Shown here: positions 13,480 to 21,106 of the stretch, piece after piece
How positions within the stretch are numbered: the first letter of the stretch is position 1
Layout of the letters: every line of letters starts with the position of its first letter
From: Alphaproteobacteria bacterium
GTDB lineage: Bacteria; Pseudomonadota; Alphaproteobacteria; CAAGCB01; CAG-977
Direction of reading: 5' to 3'
Length of the DNA stretch: 24,078 bases
Assembly (NCBI GenBank): GCA_021639925.1
Contig: JAJXEL010000015.1
Location: 1-24,078, forward strand
Notes under the pieces: generated by a model
Told to the model about the DNA's origin: nothing
Database searches by the model: none
Seen by the model: the letters and a program-made list of their open reading frames with translations, nothing else
Translations under genes and position numbers: made by a program

Positions 13480-14453
13480 CAGATTTCAGTTCCGTTAATA
13501 TCCGGACATGGTCAAGACTGGGCAGTTGCGGCGCTTTTGGCACAGCGGCGTTGGAATTGCCTGAAATCAACGATAAAATTGTTATTTTAACCGCGGATTT
13601 GCGCACGTTTTCCGGCCTTGACAGGTTCGGGGCCAAATATCCCGACAGGTTGTACAACGTCGGGATTGCCGAACAAAATATGGTCGGCGTCGCGGCCGGA
13701 TTGGCAAAAGAAGGATTTATTCCGTTCGCCACGACATATGCGACGTTTGCTTCAATGCGCTGCGCCGACCAGATCAAAGTTAATATGGGTTATATGAAGC
13801 TGCCGGTAAAACTGGTCGGTTTGACGGCGGGATATTCCGTCGGCATTTTAGGCGCGACGCATATCAGTTTGGAAGATATTGCCGTCATACGTTCCATACC
13901 GAACATTACGATTTTATCTCCGGCTGACTGTACGGCGACGATCAAGGCGGTTGCGGCGGCGGCGGAAACGGACACGCCGGTATATTTGCGCCTGTCCGGA
14001 ACGATGAACAATCCCGTTGTTTATAAAGAAGATTTTAATTTTGAAATCGGCCGCGCCATTACACTGCGCGACGGGTCAGACGTCGCGGTAATCGCGACCG
14101 GGACAATGGTTTACAACGCTTTGAAAGCAGCCGAAAAACTGGAAGAAAACAGTTTGTCCGTCAAAATTATCGATATGCACACGATCCGTCCGATTGATAT
14201 CGAGGCCATTCAATCGGCGTGTTCGGCAAAGTTGCTTGTCACCGTGGAAGAACACGGCGTTTCCGGCGGGCTTGGCGGGGCAGTCGCCGAGGTTTTGGCG
14301 TTGGAAAGAAACAAACCGCCGCATCTGCTGATCGGCGTGGCGGGAGATTACCCCCATGCGGCAAGTTATCCGTATTTATTGAACCAGGCGGGATTATCAC
14401 CGGAGAAGATCGCGTTAAAAATTCAAAAGACTTATGAGGAGATATGCAAATGA
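13476..14453 (+). CDS. Transketolase, C-terminal (pyrimidine-binding) subunit
   Basis: A 325-residue partner of the preceding subunit. Glu66 in NVGIAEQNMVGVAAGLA is the conserved TPP-activating glutamate, and GATHISLEDIAVIRSIPN is the family signature. The C-terminal domain continues to residue 325 with VTVEEHGVSGGLGG. It starts in an ATGA overlap with the first subunit and has GGAGG upstream, so the two should be made in equal amounts. The pair resembles transketolase/DXP-synthase-type enzymes; substrate residues cannot be assigned by eye. Confidence 0.93.
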   Translation: MTDFSSVNIRTWSRLGSCGAFGTAALELPEINDKIVILTADLRTFSGLDRFGAKYPDRLYNVGIAEQNMVGVAAGLAKEGFIPFATTYATFASMRCADQIKVNMGYMKLPVKLVGLTAGYSVGILGATHISLEDIAVIRSIPNITILSPADCTATIKAVAAAAETDTPVYLRLSGTMNNPVVYKEDFNFEIGRAITLRDGSDVAVIATGTMVYNALKAAEKLEENSLSVKIIDMHTIRPIDIEAIQSACSAKLLVTVEEHGVSGGLGGAVAEVLALERNKPPHLLIGVAGDYPHAASYPYLLNQAGLSPEKIALKIQKTYEEICK

Positions 14454-14689
14454 CGAATGAAGAAAAGTATACGAACGCGTTTTGCCAGGCATTTGACATT
14501 GACGCGGAAACGGCGAAAACACTGAAATTTCAAGCGATTGACGCTTGGGATTCCGTCGGCCACATGGGATTGGTCGCGCAGATTGAGGAAGCGTTTGAGA
14601 TCATGATGGAACCTGACGATATCGTCGATTTGAACAGTTATGAAAAAGGGAAAGAAATCCTTGCCAAATACAATGTGGAATTTGCCTGA
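14450..14689 (+). CDS. Acyl carrier protein 2
   Basis: A 79-residue carrier protein with phosphopantetheine Ser35 in AWDSVGHM. Of two in-frame ATGs (14444 and 14450) I chose the second, because AGGAG at 14437-14441 is 8 bases from it and only 2 from the first, and it overlaps the transketolase stop as ATGA. It is followed by an AMP-forming ligase whose start lies inside its last codons, so the ligase probably loads this ACP. It is only distantly like ACP 1, so the two carriers probably serve different partners. Confidence 0.92.
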   Translation: MTNEEKYTNAFCQAFDIDAETAKTLKFQAIDAWDSVGHMGLVAQIEEAFEIMMEPDDIVDLNSYEKGKEILAKYNVEFA

Positions 14690-16073
14690 GTACAAAGATA
14701 ATACCGCAGTTGTGACAGAAGACGGAGAAACGTTTTCCTATGCGCAGCTGCATCAGAAAACAGAAGCTTTGGCGTCGAATATTCCGGCCCGCTGCTTGGT
14801 TTTCAATTTGTGTTCTAACACTGTCGGATCTTTGATCGGGTATGTGTCGTTTTTAAATCACGGCATTGTGCCTTTGATGTTGGACGAACATATTGACCGG
14901 GAAGCTTTAGGGGAATTTTTAACGGCGTACAAGCCTGATTATTTATGGCTTCCCGAAAAAAAAGCCGCGGAATTTGACGGCCGCGCCGTTTATGCCGACT
15001 GCGGATACGCTTTGGTAAAACGGACGGACGAACATGTTTTTCCGTTATATGACGAACTGGCGCTGCTGTTAACGACATCGGGATCGACGGGGTCGCCTAA
15101 GTTTGTGCGTCAAAGTTATAAAAACATTGCCGCGAATACACGTTCAATTGTCAGTTATCTTGAAATCGGCGAAACAGAGCGCGCGATTACGACTCTGCCG
15201 ATGAATTATACTTACGGGCTATCCATTATCAATACGCATCTGGCGGCCGGAGCCGCGTTGTTAATGACGCGCAAGACTTTAATGCAGCGGGAGTTTTGGG
15301 ACTTTTTCACACAGCAGAAAGCGACGTCTTTCGGCGGCGTGCCGTATACATATGAAATGTTGGACAAGCTGATGTTTTTCCGGCGCAAGCTGCCGGATCT
15401 GCGGACAATGACTCAGGCGGGCGGTAAACTTTTACCCGATTTGCACAGAAAGTTTGCCGAATACGCCGAACGTGAAGGCAAAAAGTTTGTCGTTATGTAC
15501 GGACAGGCCGAAGCAACAGCGCGCATGGCTTATCTGCCGGCAGACAAAGCGTTGAAAAAATGCGGCGCAATGGGAATTGCCATTCCGGGCGGCAAATTTG
15601 ATTTGACAGACGTCAACGGCAAAAAAATAACGACGCCGGAAACGATCGGCGAATTGGTTTATACGGGCGATAACGTGACATTGGGCTATGCGGTCCGCGG
15701 AGAAGACCTGGCAAAAGGCGACGAACGCGGCGGCGTGCTGCAAACGGGCGATATGGCAAAATTTGACGCGGACGGATATTTTTCTATTGTCGGACGTAAA
15801 AAAAGATTTTTAAAAATCTTCGGCAACCGCGTCAATCTGGACGAAACGGAACGATTAATCAAAGCGCATTACCCTGATTTCGAATGTGCCTGCGCCGGCG
15901 TGGACGACGCGATGAAAATCTTTATTACCGACAAAACGAAAATAAAAGAAATTCAAAATTTCATCACGGAAAAAACGCATTTGAACTTTACGGCGTTTCA
16001 TGTCCGATACCTGCCGGAAATTCCAAAAAACGATGCGGGAAAAACTCTTTACGCGGAGCTGAACGAGCTATGA
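14673..16073 (+). CDS. AMP-forming acyl/aminoacyl ligase
   Basis: A 466-residue ANL-superfamily enzyme that activates a carboxylate as an adenylate and passes it to a thiol, here probably ACP 2. Motifs: P-loop TTSGSTGSPK (134-143), GQAEATARM, YTGDNVTLGY, LQTGDMAKFDADGYF with IVGRKKRFLKIFGNRV, and the C-terminal catalytic lysine in IPKNDAGKT. It is shorter than acyl-CoA synthetases and lacks much of their N-terminal part, as do ligases of glycan loci. The likely start is ATG 14673, overlapping the ACP by 17 bases; there is no clear Shine-Dalgarno site, which fits translational coupling. ATG 14640 is possible but deeper in the ACP gene. The carboxylate substrate cannot be told from sequence. 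Confidence 0.88.
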   Translation: MWNLPEYKDNTAVVTEDGETFSYAQLHQKTEALASNIPARCLVFNLCSNTVGSLIGYVSFLNHGIVPLMLDEHIDREALGEFLTAYKPDYLWLPEKKAAEFDGRAVYADCGYALVKRTDEHVFPLYDELALLLTTSGSTGSPKFVRQSYKNIAANTRSIVSYLEIGETERAITTLPMNYTYGLSIINTHLAAGAALLMTRKTLMQREFWDFFTQQKATSFGGVPYTYEMLDKLMFFRRKLPDLRTMTQAGGKLLPDLHRKFAEYAEREGKKFVVMYGQAEATARMAYLPADKALKKCGAMGIAIPGGKFDLTDVNGKKITTPETIGELVYTGDNVTLGYAVRGEDLAKGDERGGVLQTGDMAKFDADGYFSIVGRKKRFLKIFGNRVNLDETERLIKAHYPDFECACAGVDDAMKIFITDKTKIKEIQNFITEKTHLNFTAFHVRYLPEIPKNDAGKTLYAELNEL

Positions 16074-16714
16074 TCGAAACATACGGAAATATCGTTGTGG
16101 CCGATGAAATAACGGACGAAACAGCCGATGTGATGCGCGTCAGCGCTCCTGCCGGAGCCGCGAACGAAATCCGTATGCAAAGGAACGATTTTTTCTTTGC
16201 CGACCGTACGGTTAAAACAACGATCAGTCTGTCAAAAATAACGGTTGATTTGGATAAGATGATCCGGCTGCCGATTATCGAAACGGCTGAATACAAAGCG
16301 GATATTTTGCGTATTGCCGTTAATTCTTTTGCGTATGACAGGCGGTTTCATGTTTTTCCGGACTGTTCCGCAGATGTCGCCGGCATTGTTTTAAAACACT
16401 GGATCGACGGGCTGGATCAGGTTTTCGTCGCTTTGTTCAAGGATATTCCCGCAGGTTTTCTGGCTTTGAAAGAAACATCGGCAGACACTTTATTCGTGCA
16501 TCTGGCGGCGGTGGAGGAAAAATACCGCATGACCGGCGCGGCAATGGCTTTGTACGCCAACGCCTGCAAAACAGCCAAAGAACGCGGTTATAAAAAACTG
16601 GAAGGCCGCGTCAGCACGCAAAACACGGCCGTTATGAACGTTTATGCCGTTTTCGGAGCTTCTTTTTCCGATCCGCAGGACATTTTTATCAAAGAGGTGA
16701 GTCATGACGCTTGA
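16070..16714 (+). CDS. GNAT-type N-acyltransferase, WecD-like
   Basis: A 214-residue protein. The C-terminal half is a GNAT domain: FLALKETSADTLFVHLAAVE, then the acyl-donor loop region EKYRMTGAAMALY and the final VSTQNTAVMNVYAVFGASF, matching the usual N-x-x-A-x-x-x-Y-x-x-x-GF ending. The middle stretch SFAYDRRFHVFPD resembles WecD/RffC, which N-acetylates a 4-amino-6-deoxysugar nucleotide. I infer that it transfers the acyl group from ACP 2 to the amine made by the VioA-like aminotransferase. The true start is ATG 16070 (ATGA overlap); the longer open frame from 15884 lies within the ligase gene. Two candidate acyltransferases (this one and the NeuD-like domain) suggest two acylated positions. 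Confidence 0.82.
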   Translation: MIETYGNIVVADEITDETADVMRVSAPAGAANEIRMQRNDFFFADRTVKTTISLSKITVDLDKMIRLPIIETAEYKADILRIAVNSFAYDRRFHVFPDCSADVAGIVLKHWIDGLDQVFVALFKDIPAGFLALKETSADTLFVHLAAVEEKYRMTGAAMALYANACKTAKERGYKKLEGRVSTQNTAVMNVYAVFGASFSDPQDIFIKEVSHDA

Positions 16715-17780
16715 CGATTTATTCGCGATTGCACCGTATTCTTTGAACAAAACCGAAAAAGATGCGGCGCTGAAAGACATATTAAACGATCTGACGCGCC
16801 GGCATTATGCGTCCTGCCCGGAATACGCGCGGATTTTAGACGCATTATCTTTTGATCCGTCGCAAAACCGCGATTGCGCCGATCTGCCTTTTTTACCTGT
16901 CAGATTGTTTAAGCAATTCGAACTGCTGTCCGTTCCCAAAGAAGAAATCACCAAAACGCTGACGTCTTCGGGCACGTCGGGGCAGTCCGTGTCCAGAATT
17001 TTTTTAAACGCGGACAATGTGCGTTCGCAAACCAAAACTTTGAACGAAATCATTTCGTCGTTTATCGGAAAACAGCGTCTGCCTTTGCTGCTGCTGGATA
17101 CGGAAATGATTAAAAAAGACCGATCCATGTATTCGGCCAGAGGAGCCGGCATTATCGGATTTTCGATCTTCGGCCGCAACAGTACTTATGCGCTGGACGC
17201 CGATATGAACATTGACGTTGAAAAGGTCGCGGCATTTTTTGAAAAGCACAAAGACGAACCGATTTTAATGTTCGGTTATACTTATATGATCTGGCAGTTT
17301 ATTGTCCGCGCTTTGGAAGAAAAGAATATCTCATTTAACGCCGAAAACGCCGTTTTATTCCATATCGGCGGGTGGAAAAAATTAAAAGACCAGGCGGTTG
17401 ACGCTTCGGAATTCAATCGCCGCGTACAGGGGCGTCTGGGCAGCGTCAAAGTCTATAATTATTACGGTATGGCCGAACAACTGGGATCGGTGTTTGTCGA
17501 ATGCGAACACGGGCATATGCATTGTTCCAATTATTCCGACGTTATCATTCGCCGCGCAAAAGATTTTTCCGAAGCCGGCGTCGGCGAAAAGGGATTGATG
17601 GAATTGCTGTCCGTTTTGCCGGCCAGCTATCCCGGACACATTTTGCTGACGGAAGACGAAGGCGAAATTCTGGGAATTGACGATTGTCCCTGCGGGCGCA
17701 AAGGCAAGTATTTCAAAATCCACGGGCGCATCAAAAGCGCTGAATTGAGAGGGTGCAGTGATACCTTTGAAAAACGTTGA
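16704..17780 (+). CDS. LuxE-family acyl-protein synthetase
   Basis: A 358-residue homologue of LuxE, which activates a fatty acid with ATP and holds it as a thioester for reduction by LuxC. The AMP-binding stretch LTSSGTSGQSVSR (86-98) is present, and VYNYYGMAEQLGSVFVECEHG is characteristic, as is the zinc-like cysteine motif DDCPCGRKGKYFKIHGR near the C-terminus. It overlaps the GNAT gene by 11 bases and LuxC by 23. Neither luciferase (LuxA/B) nor LuxD is in the window. LuxE/LuxC-like pairs are also known outside bioluminescence in polysaccharide loci. The substrate may be an acyl unit made by the upstream KAS III enzymes. Confidence 0.9.
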   Translation: MTLDDLFAIAPYSLNKTEKDAALKDILNDLTRRHYASCPEYARILDALSFDPSQNRDCADLPFLPVRLFKQFELLSVPKEEITKTLTSSGTSGQSVSRIFLNADNVRSQTKTLNEIISSFIGKQRLPLLLLDTEMIKKDRSMYSARGAGIIGFSIFGRNSTYALDADMNIDVEKVAAFFEKHKDEPILMFGYTYMIWQFIVRALEEKNISFNAENAVLFHIGGWKKLKDQAVDASEFNRRVQGRLGSVKVYNYYGMAEQLGSVFVECEHGHMHCSNYSDVIIRRAKDFSEAGVGEKGLMELLSVLPASYPGHILLTEDEGEILGIDDCPCGRKGKYFKIHGRIKSAELRGCSDTFEKR

Positions 17781-18936
17781 TTACATTATCGGAACGCCTG
17801 ATATAAATCGTACTGCCCTGCCCGTGTACGATGACGGCGTATGCGCGTTTATCGCGGAAGTATCGGCAACGCTGATGAAATCGCCGTTAGTACGTTCTTT
17901 TCCCGATTTGTCCGCGTTGGCTTTTTGGGGACGCAAAGCCAATCTGCAAAAATTAAAATCCGATTTCGGTTCGACGAAAGGACGTTTGGGACGCGGGCTG
18001 TGCTTTCATATCGCGCCGTCGAACATTCCCGTAAACTTTGCCTTTACCTATTTGTTCGGACTATTGGCCGGCAATTCGAATATCGTCCGCCTGCCGTCCA
18101 AAACTTTTCCGCAAATCGACGCTTTGTGCGGCGTGTTCAAAAAAGTGCTGGCCGGTTATCCCGAAATCGAAAAAAGAACGGCTTTTGTCCGTTATCCCCG
18201 CAGCGACGAAATAACGGCAGAGTTTTGTAAAATCGCAGACGCGCGCATGATTTGGGGCGGAGATAAAACAATCGAAAACATCAAATCTCTGCCGACGCCG
18301 CCAAGATGCGTTGATATCGCTTTTGCAGACAGATATTCGCTTTGCCTGCTTGACGGCAAGGCGACAGAACAGGCCGATGAAGAAACAATCAAAAGGCTGG
18401 CAGAAAATTTTTACAATGATACCTGGCTAATGGATCAAAACGCGTGTTCTTCGCCGCAGGTGATTCTGTGGCAAAATGACAGCAAAGCGGCGCGGGAAAA
18501 ATTCTGGAACGCGGCCTTGGCGGTTGCGCGGGAAAAATACGTCTTGCAGGACGCGGTCGCCGTCGACAAATACACGCTGTTTTGTACCGAAGCGGTCATA
18601 AATGAAAACGCCGCGGGATTCCGTCATGACGGCAGTCTGTTATATCGGGAAGAACTGAAAAACTTAACGCCAGACATCATTAATCACCGCGGTAAAGGCG
18701 GATACTTTTTCGAATACGCCATAACGGACAAAAACGAATTATTCGCCGTCATTACCGAAAAATTCCAGACAATTACATACTTCGGAATCAATCCCGAAAA
18801 TCTGCGCGACGCCTTGATCGCCGCAAACGTCCGCGGGATTGACCGTATTGTTCCCGTCGGAAAAGCATTGGACATTGATGTGATTTGGGACGGCCATGAT
18901 CTTGTTGCCGAATTATCAAGGATTGTAAGTCTATGA
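17758..18936 (+). CDS. LuxC-family acyl reductase
   Basis: A 392-residue NAD(P)H-dependent reductase of the aldehyde-dehydrogenase superfamily that reduces an enzyme-bound acyl group to an aldehyde. The family segment CFHIAPSNIPVNFAFTYLFG (82-101) is clear. The catalytic cysteine is Cys230 in DQNACSSPQ. It begins at GTG 17758 with GAGAGGG immediately upstream, inside the end of the luxE-like gene, so the two are coupled. It is shorter than classic LuxC (about 480). The product should be an aldehyde. In this operon the obvious enzyme that could consume an aldehyde is the split transketolase; that link is inference only. Confidence 0.9.
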   Translation: MIPLKNVDYIIGTPDINRTALPVYDDGVCAFIAEVSATLMKSPLVRSFPDLSALAFWGRKANLQKLKSDFGSTKGRLGRGLCFHIAPSNIPVNFAFTYLFGLLAGNSNIVRLPSKTFPQIDALCGVFKKVLAGYPEIEKRTAFVRYPRSDEITAEFCKIADARMIWGGDKTIENIKSLPTPPRCVDIAFADRYSLCLLDGKATEQADEETIKRLAENFYNDTWLMDQNACSSPQVILWQNDSKAAREKFWNAALAVAREKYVLQDAVAVDKYTLFCTEAVINENAAGFRHDGSLLYREELKNLTPDIINHRGKGGYFFEYAITDKNELFAVITEKFQTITYFGINPENLRDALIAANVRGIDRIVPVGKALDIDVIWDGHDLVAELSRIVSL

Positions 18937-19943
18937 ACGAACAAATCAAGCTTTCCGTTGTTTGTATTACTTATAATCATGAAGCTTTCATTCGTGATTG
19001 TTTAAACGGATTTGTGATGCAAAAAACGGATTTTCCGTTCGAAATTTTGATTAATGATGACGCATCAACGGATAAAACGGCAGAAATTATACGCGAATAT
19101 GAAAAAAAATACCCTCATCTGTTTCGCTGCGTTTATCAAACGGAAAACCAATGGGGCAAAAAAAACGCCTGGAACGATATCCTGTTCCCGATGATCCGGG
19201 GAAAATATGTCGCTTTGTGCGAAGGCGACGATTATTGGACAGATCCCCTAAAGTTACAAAAGCAAGTTGATTTTTTAGAAACACACCCCGATGTTTCGGT
19301 CTGTTTTCACCCCGTCCTGGTGCATTGGGAAGATCATTCCGAACCTGACAATCTGTTTCCAAGTGACAAAGAGCGGTTTTATAAAACAGAATTAACATTA
19401 ACGGATTTACTGAACCGCAACTTTATCCAAACCAATTCGGTCGTCTATCGCTGGAGGTTTCACCGCGATCCGCCGGAGCTGTTGCCCGGCAACGTTTTGC
19501 CCGAAGATTACTTTGTGCATCTGCTTCATGCCCAAACCGGAAAAATCGTTTTTCTGCCGGACGTCATGTCGGTTTACCGGCGGCACCCGGACGGCATTTG
19601 GAACGGGGCCGGCGAAAAACATGAATGGTTTATACGTTGCGGAATATCCATGCTGCGTTTTTACCTGGCAATACAAAAACAGTTTGGAAAAAACTGCGCC
19701 GACGAATTGAACGGGCTGAGTATTTTAACATACCTTCATCTGCAAAAAGCCGGCAGGGACGATTTAATCAAAACCCTTTGTTCCGTTTATCCGCCTGCGC
19801 TGAACGACTTACGCTTTTCTTTCGGGAAGCTTCTTTTTTATACGTTTTTTTCAAAATTCTGTTTTGGAAATCCGCGCCGAAAAATGCGGCGCAGAAAAAA
19901 GATTTTAAAACAAATCGTCAACTTTAAAAGAGGGCGGAAATGA
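18933..19943 (+). CDS. Family 2 glycosyltransferase
   Basis: A 336-residue GT-A glycosyltransferase. The N-terminal SVVCITYNHEAFI (8-20), NDDASTDKT (41-49) and the metal-binding region CEGDDYWTDP (96-105) are typical of inverting GT2 enzymes that build polysaccharides or O-antigens at the cytoplasmic face of the membrane. The C-terminus is hydrophobic/aromatic then strongly basic (about 295-336, RRKMRRRKK), probably for membrane contact. It starts in an ATGA overlap with the luxC-like gene. The sugar transferred cannot be told. Confidence 0.93.
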   Translation: MNEQIKLSVVCITYNHEAFIRDCLNGFVMQKTDFPFEILINDDASTDKTAEIIREYEKKYPHLFRCVYQTENQWGKKNAWNDILFPMIRGKYVALCEGDDYWTDPLKLQKQVDFLETHPDVSVCFHPVLVHWEDHSEPDNLFPSDKERFYKTELTLTDLLNRNFIQTNSVVYRWRFHRDPPELLPGNVLPEDYFVHLLHAQTGKIVFLPDVMSVYRRHPDGIWNGAGEKHEWFIRCGISMLRFYLAIQKQFGKNCADELNGLSILTYLHLQKAGRDDLIKTLCSVYPPALNDLRFSFGKLLFYTFFSKFCFGNPRRKMRRRKKILKQIVNFKRGRK

Positions 19944-20656
19944 CCGTATACGTATTTGACATGGACGGGACATTAACGCCGGCGCGCCTGCCGATGACTG
20001 AAAGCTGCGCGGAACGGTTCTATTGTTGGCAGAAAACACACTTGTCATTTATAGCAACCGGTTCCGATTATGCGAAAGTCAAAGAACAACTGCCCGAAAA
20101 AGTCATTAATGCCTTTACGGGAATCTATTGTTCCATGGGAAATGTTCTAAAAGCGCAAGGCAAAGACATATACAAAAAAGACGCTCCGCCCCTTCCCGCC
20201 CTTATACAAGAACTGGAAAAATACAGAAACCGGACAAAATACCCGGGCCGCCAATTCCCGAATTACATAGAACGGCGGATCGGAATGATTAATTTTTCTG
20301 TTCTTGGCCGCGACTGCCCTTATTCGGAAAGGGAAAAATATGCCGATTGGGATAAAGAACATGCGGAACGTTTAAAAATCAAATCCGAACTGCAAGAAAA
20401 ATTTCCGGATTTGGAAATTTCCGTCGGCGGTTCTATTTCCATTGATATCGTTCCCGCCGGCGGTGGAAAAGGCCAAATCGCCATGCACCTGCGTCAAAGA
20501 TATCCTTTTGAAAAGATTTTATTTTTTGGCGACCGCACTTTTGAAGGCGGAAATGATTTTGAATTGGCCCGGGCTTTGTTGAAATTCGAAAACACACAGG
20601 TCGTCCAGGTTAACGGTCCTGAAGACGTTCTGCATTTTTTAAAGGAGAATCCCTGA
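19940..20656 (+). CDS. Eukaryotic-type phosphomannomutase homologue (HAD-IIB)
   Basis: A 238-residue HAD protein that matches eukaryotic PMM1/PMM2 along its length: nucleophile motif FDMDGTLTPAR (Asp7, Asp9), NYIERRIGMINFSVLGRDC (108-126), the GGSISIDIVPAG region (163-174) and FFGDRTFEGGNDFELA (195-210). Bacteria normally use the unrelated ManB/AlgC fold, so this type is unusual. It would convert mannose-6-phosphate to mannose-1-phosphate, feeding GDP-mannose and hence the GDP-mannose 4,6-dehydratase encoded further on. A plain sugar phosphatase role is the alternative. ATGA overlap with the GT2 gene. No mannose-1-phosphate guanylyltransferase is in the window. Confidence 0.86.
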   Translation: MTVYVFDMDGTLTPARLPMTESCAERFYCWQKTHLSFIATGSDYAKVKEQLPEKVINAFTGIYCSMGNVLKAQGKDIYKKDAPPLPALIQELEKYRNRTKYPGRQFPNYIERRIGMINFSVLGRDCPYSEREKYADWDKEHAERLKIKSELQEKFPDLEISVGGSISIDIVPAGGGKGQIAMHLRQRYPFEKILFFGDRTFEGGNDFELARALLKFENTQVVQVNGPEDVLHFLKENP

Positions 20657-21090
20657 TGTCTTGTTACTACATCGTATCCGGAGGATTTGACCCGATCCAT
20701 GAAGGTCACATCGAAATGATCAAAGCCGCGAAAGAAAAAAGCGACGGCGTCATTTTGCTGTTGAATTCCGATGAATGGTTATGCCGGAAAAAAGGAAAAA
20801 ACTTTATGTCTTTCAAAACGCGTTTAACCATCTGCGAAAATTTGAAAGGCGTCATTGATGTATTCGGATTTGACGATTCGGACAATTCGGCCAGCGACGG
20901 TATTCGAAAAGTCCGGGCGAAATATCCTGAAGCGGATTTGGTTTTTGCCAACGGCGGCGATCGTACAAAAGACAATATTCCCGAAACCGAAACGGCGCAA
21001 AAATGCGGCGTCCGGTTGGAATTCGGCGTCGGCGGCGAAAACAAAGCCAATTCTTCGTCATGGATTTTAAAAGATTGGAACAATAAATAA
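20656..21090 (+). CDS. Cytidylyltransferase-like nucleotidyltransferase
   Basis: A 144-residue protein of the TagD/RfaE-C-terminal class, which joins a nucleotide to a phosphorylated sugar or alcohol. The start GGFDPIHEGHIEMI (9-22) holds the HxGH motif (His15, His18), and SSSWIL near the C-terminus corresponds to the second nucleotide-binding motif. FANGGDRTKDNIPE matches the substrate loop region. The family includes glycerol-3-phosphate cytidylyltransferase and the ADP-heptose enzyme; the particular substrate cannot be assigned. Its ATG shares one base with the preceding TGA (TGATG), and AAGGAG is upstream. It might activate an unusual phosphate made in this operon. Confidence 0.88.
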   Translation: MSCYYIVSGGFDPIHEGHIEMIKAAKEKSDGVILLLNSDEWLCRKKGKNFMSFKTRLTICENLKGVIDVFGFDDSDNSASDGIRKVRAKYPEADLVFANGGDRTKDNIPETETAQKCGVRLEFGVGGENKANSSSWILKDWNNK

Positions 21091-21106
21091 CGGCGGGAAA
21101 ATTTCA

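Noticed and set aside
15884..16069. Upstream extension of the WecD-like acyltransferase
   Set aside because: It overlaps the ligase's catalytic C-terminus; ATG 16070 forms an ATGA junction like its neighbours.
16704..18936. Bioluminescence (lux) operon
   Set aside because: LuxE and LuxC homologues are present, but no luxA, luxB or luxD; the setting is glycan and ACP chemistry.
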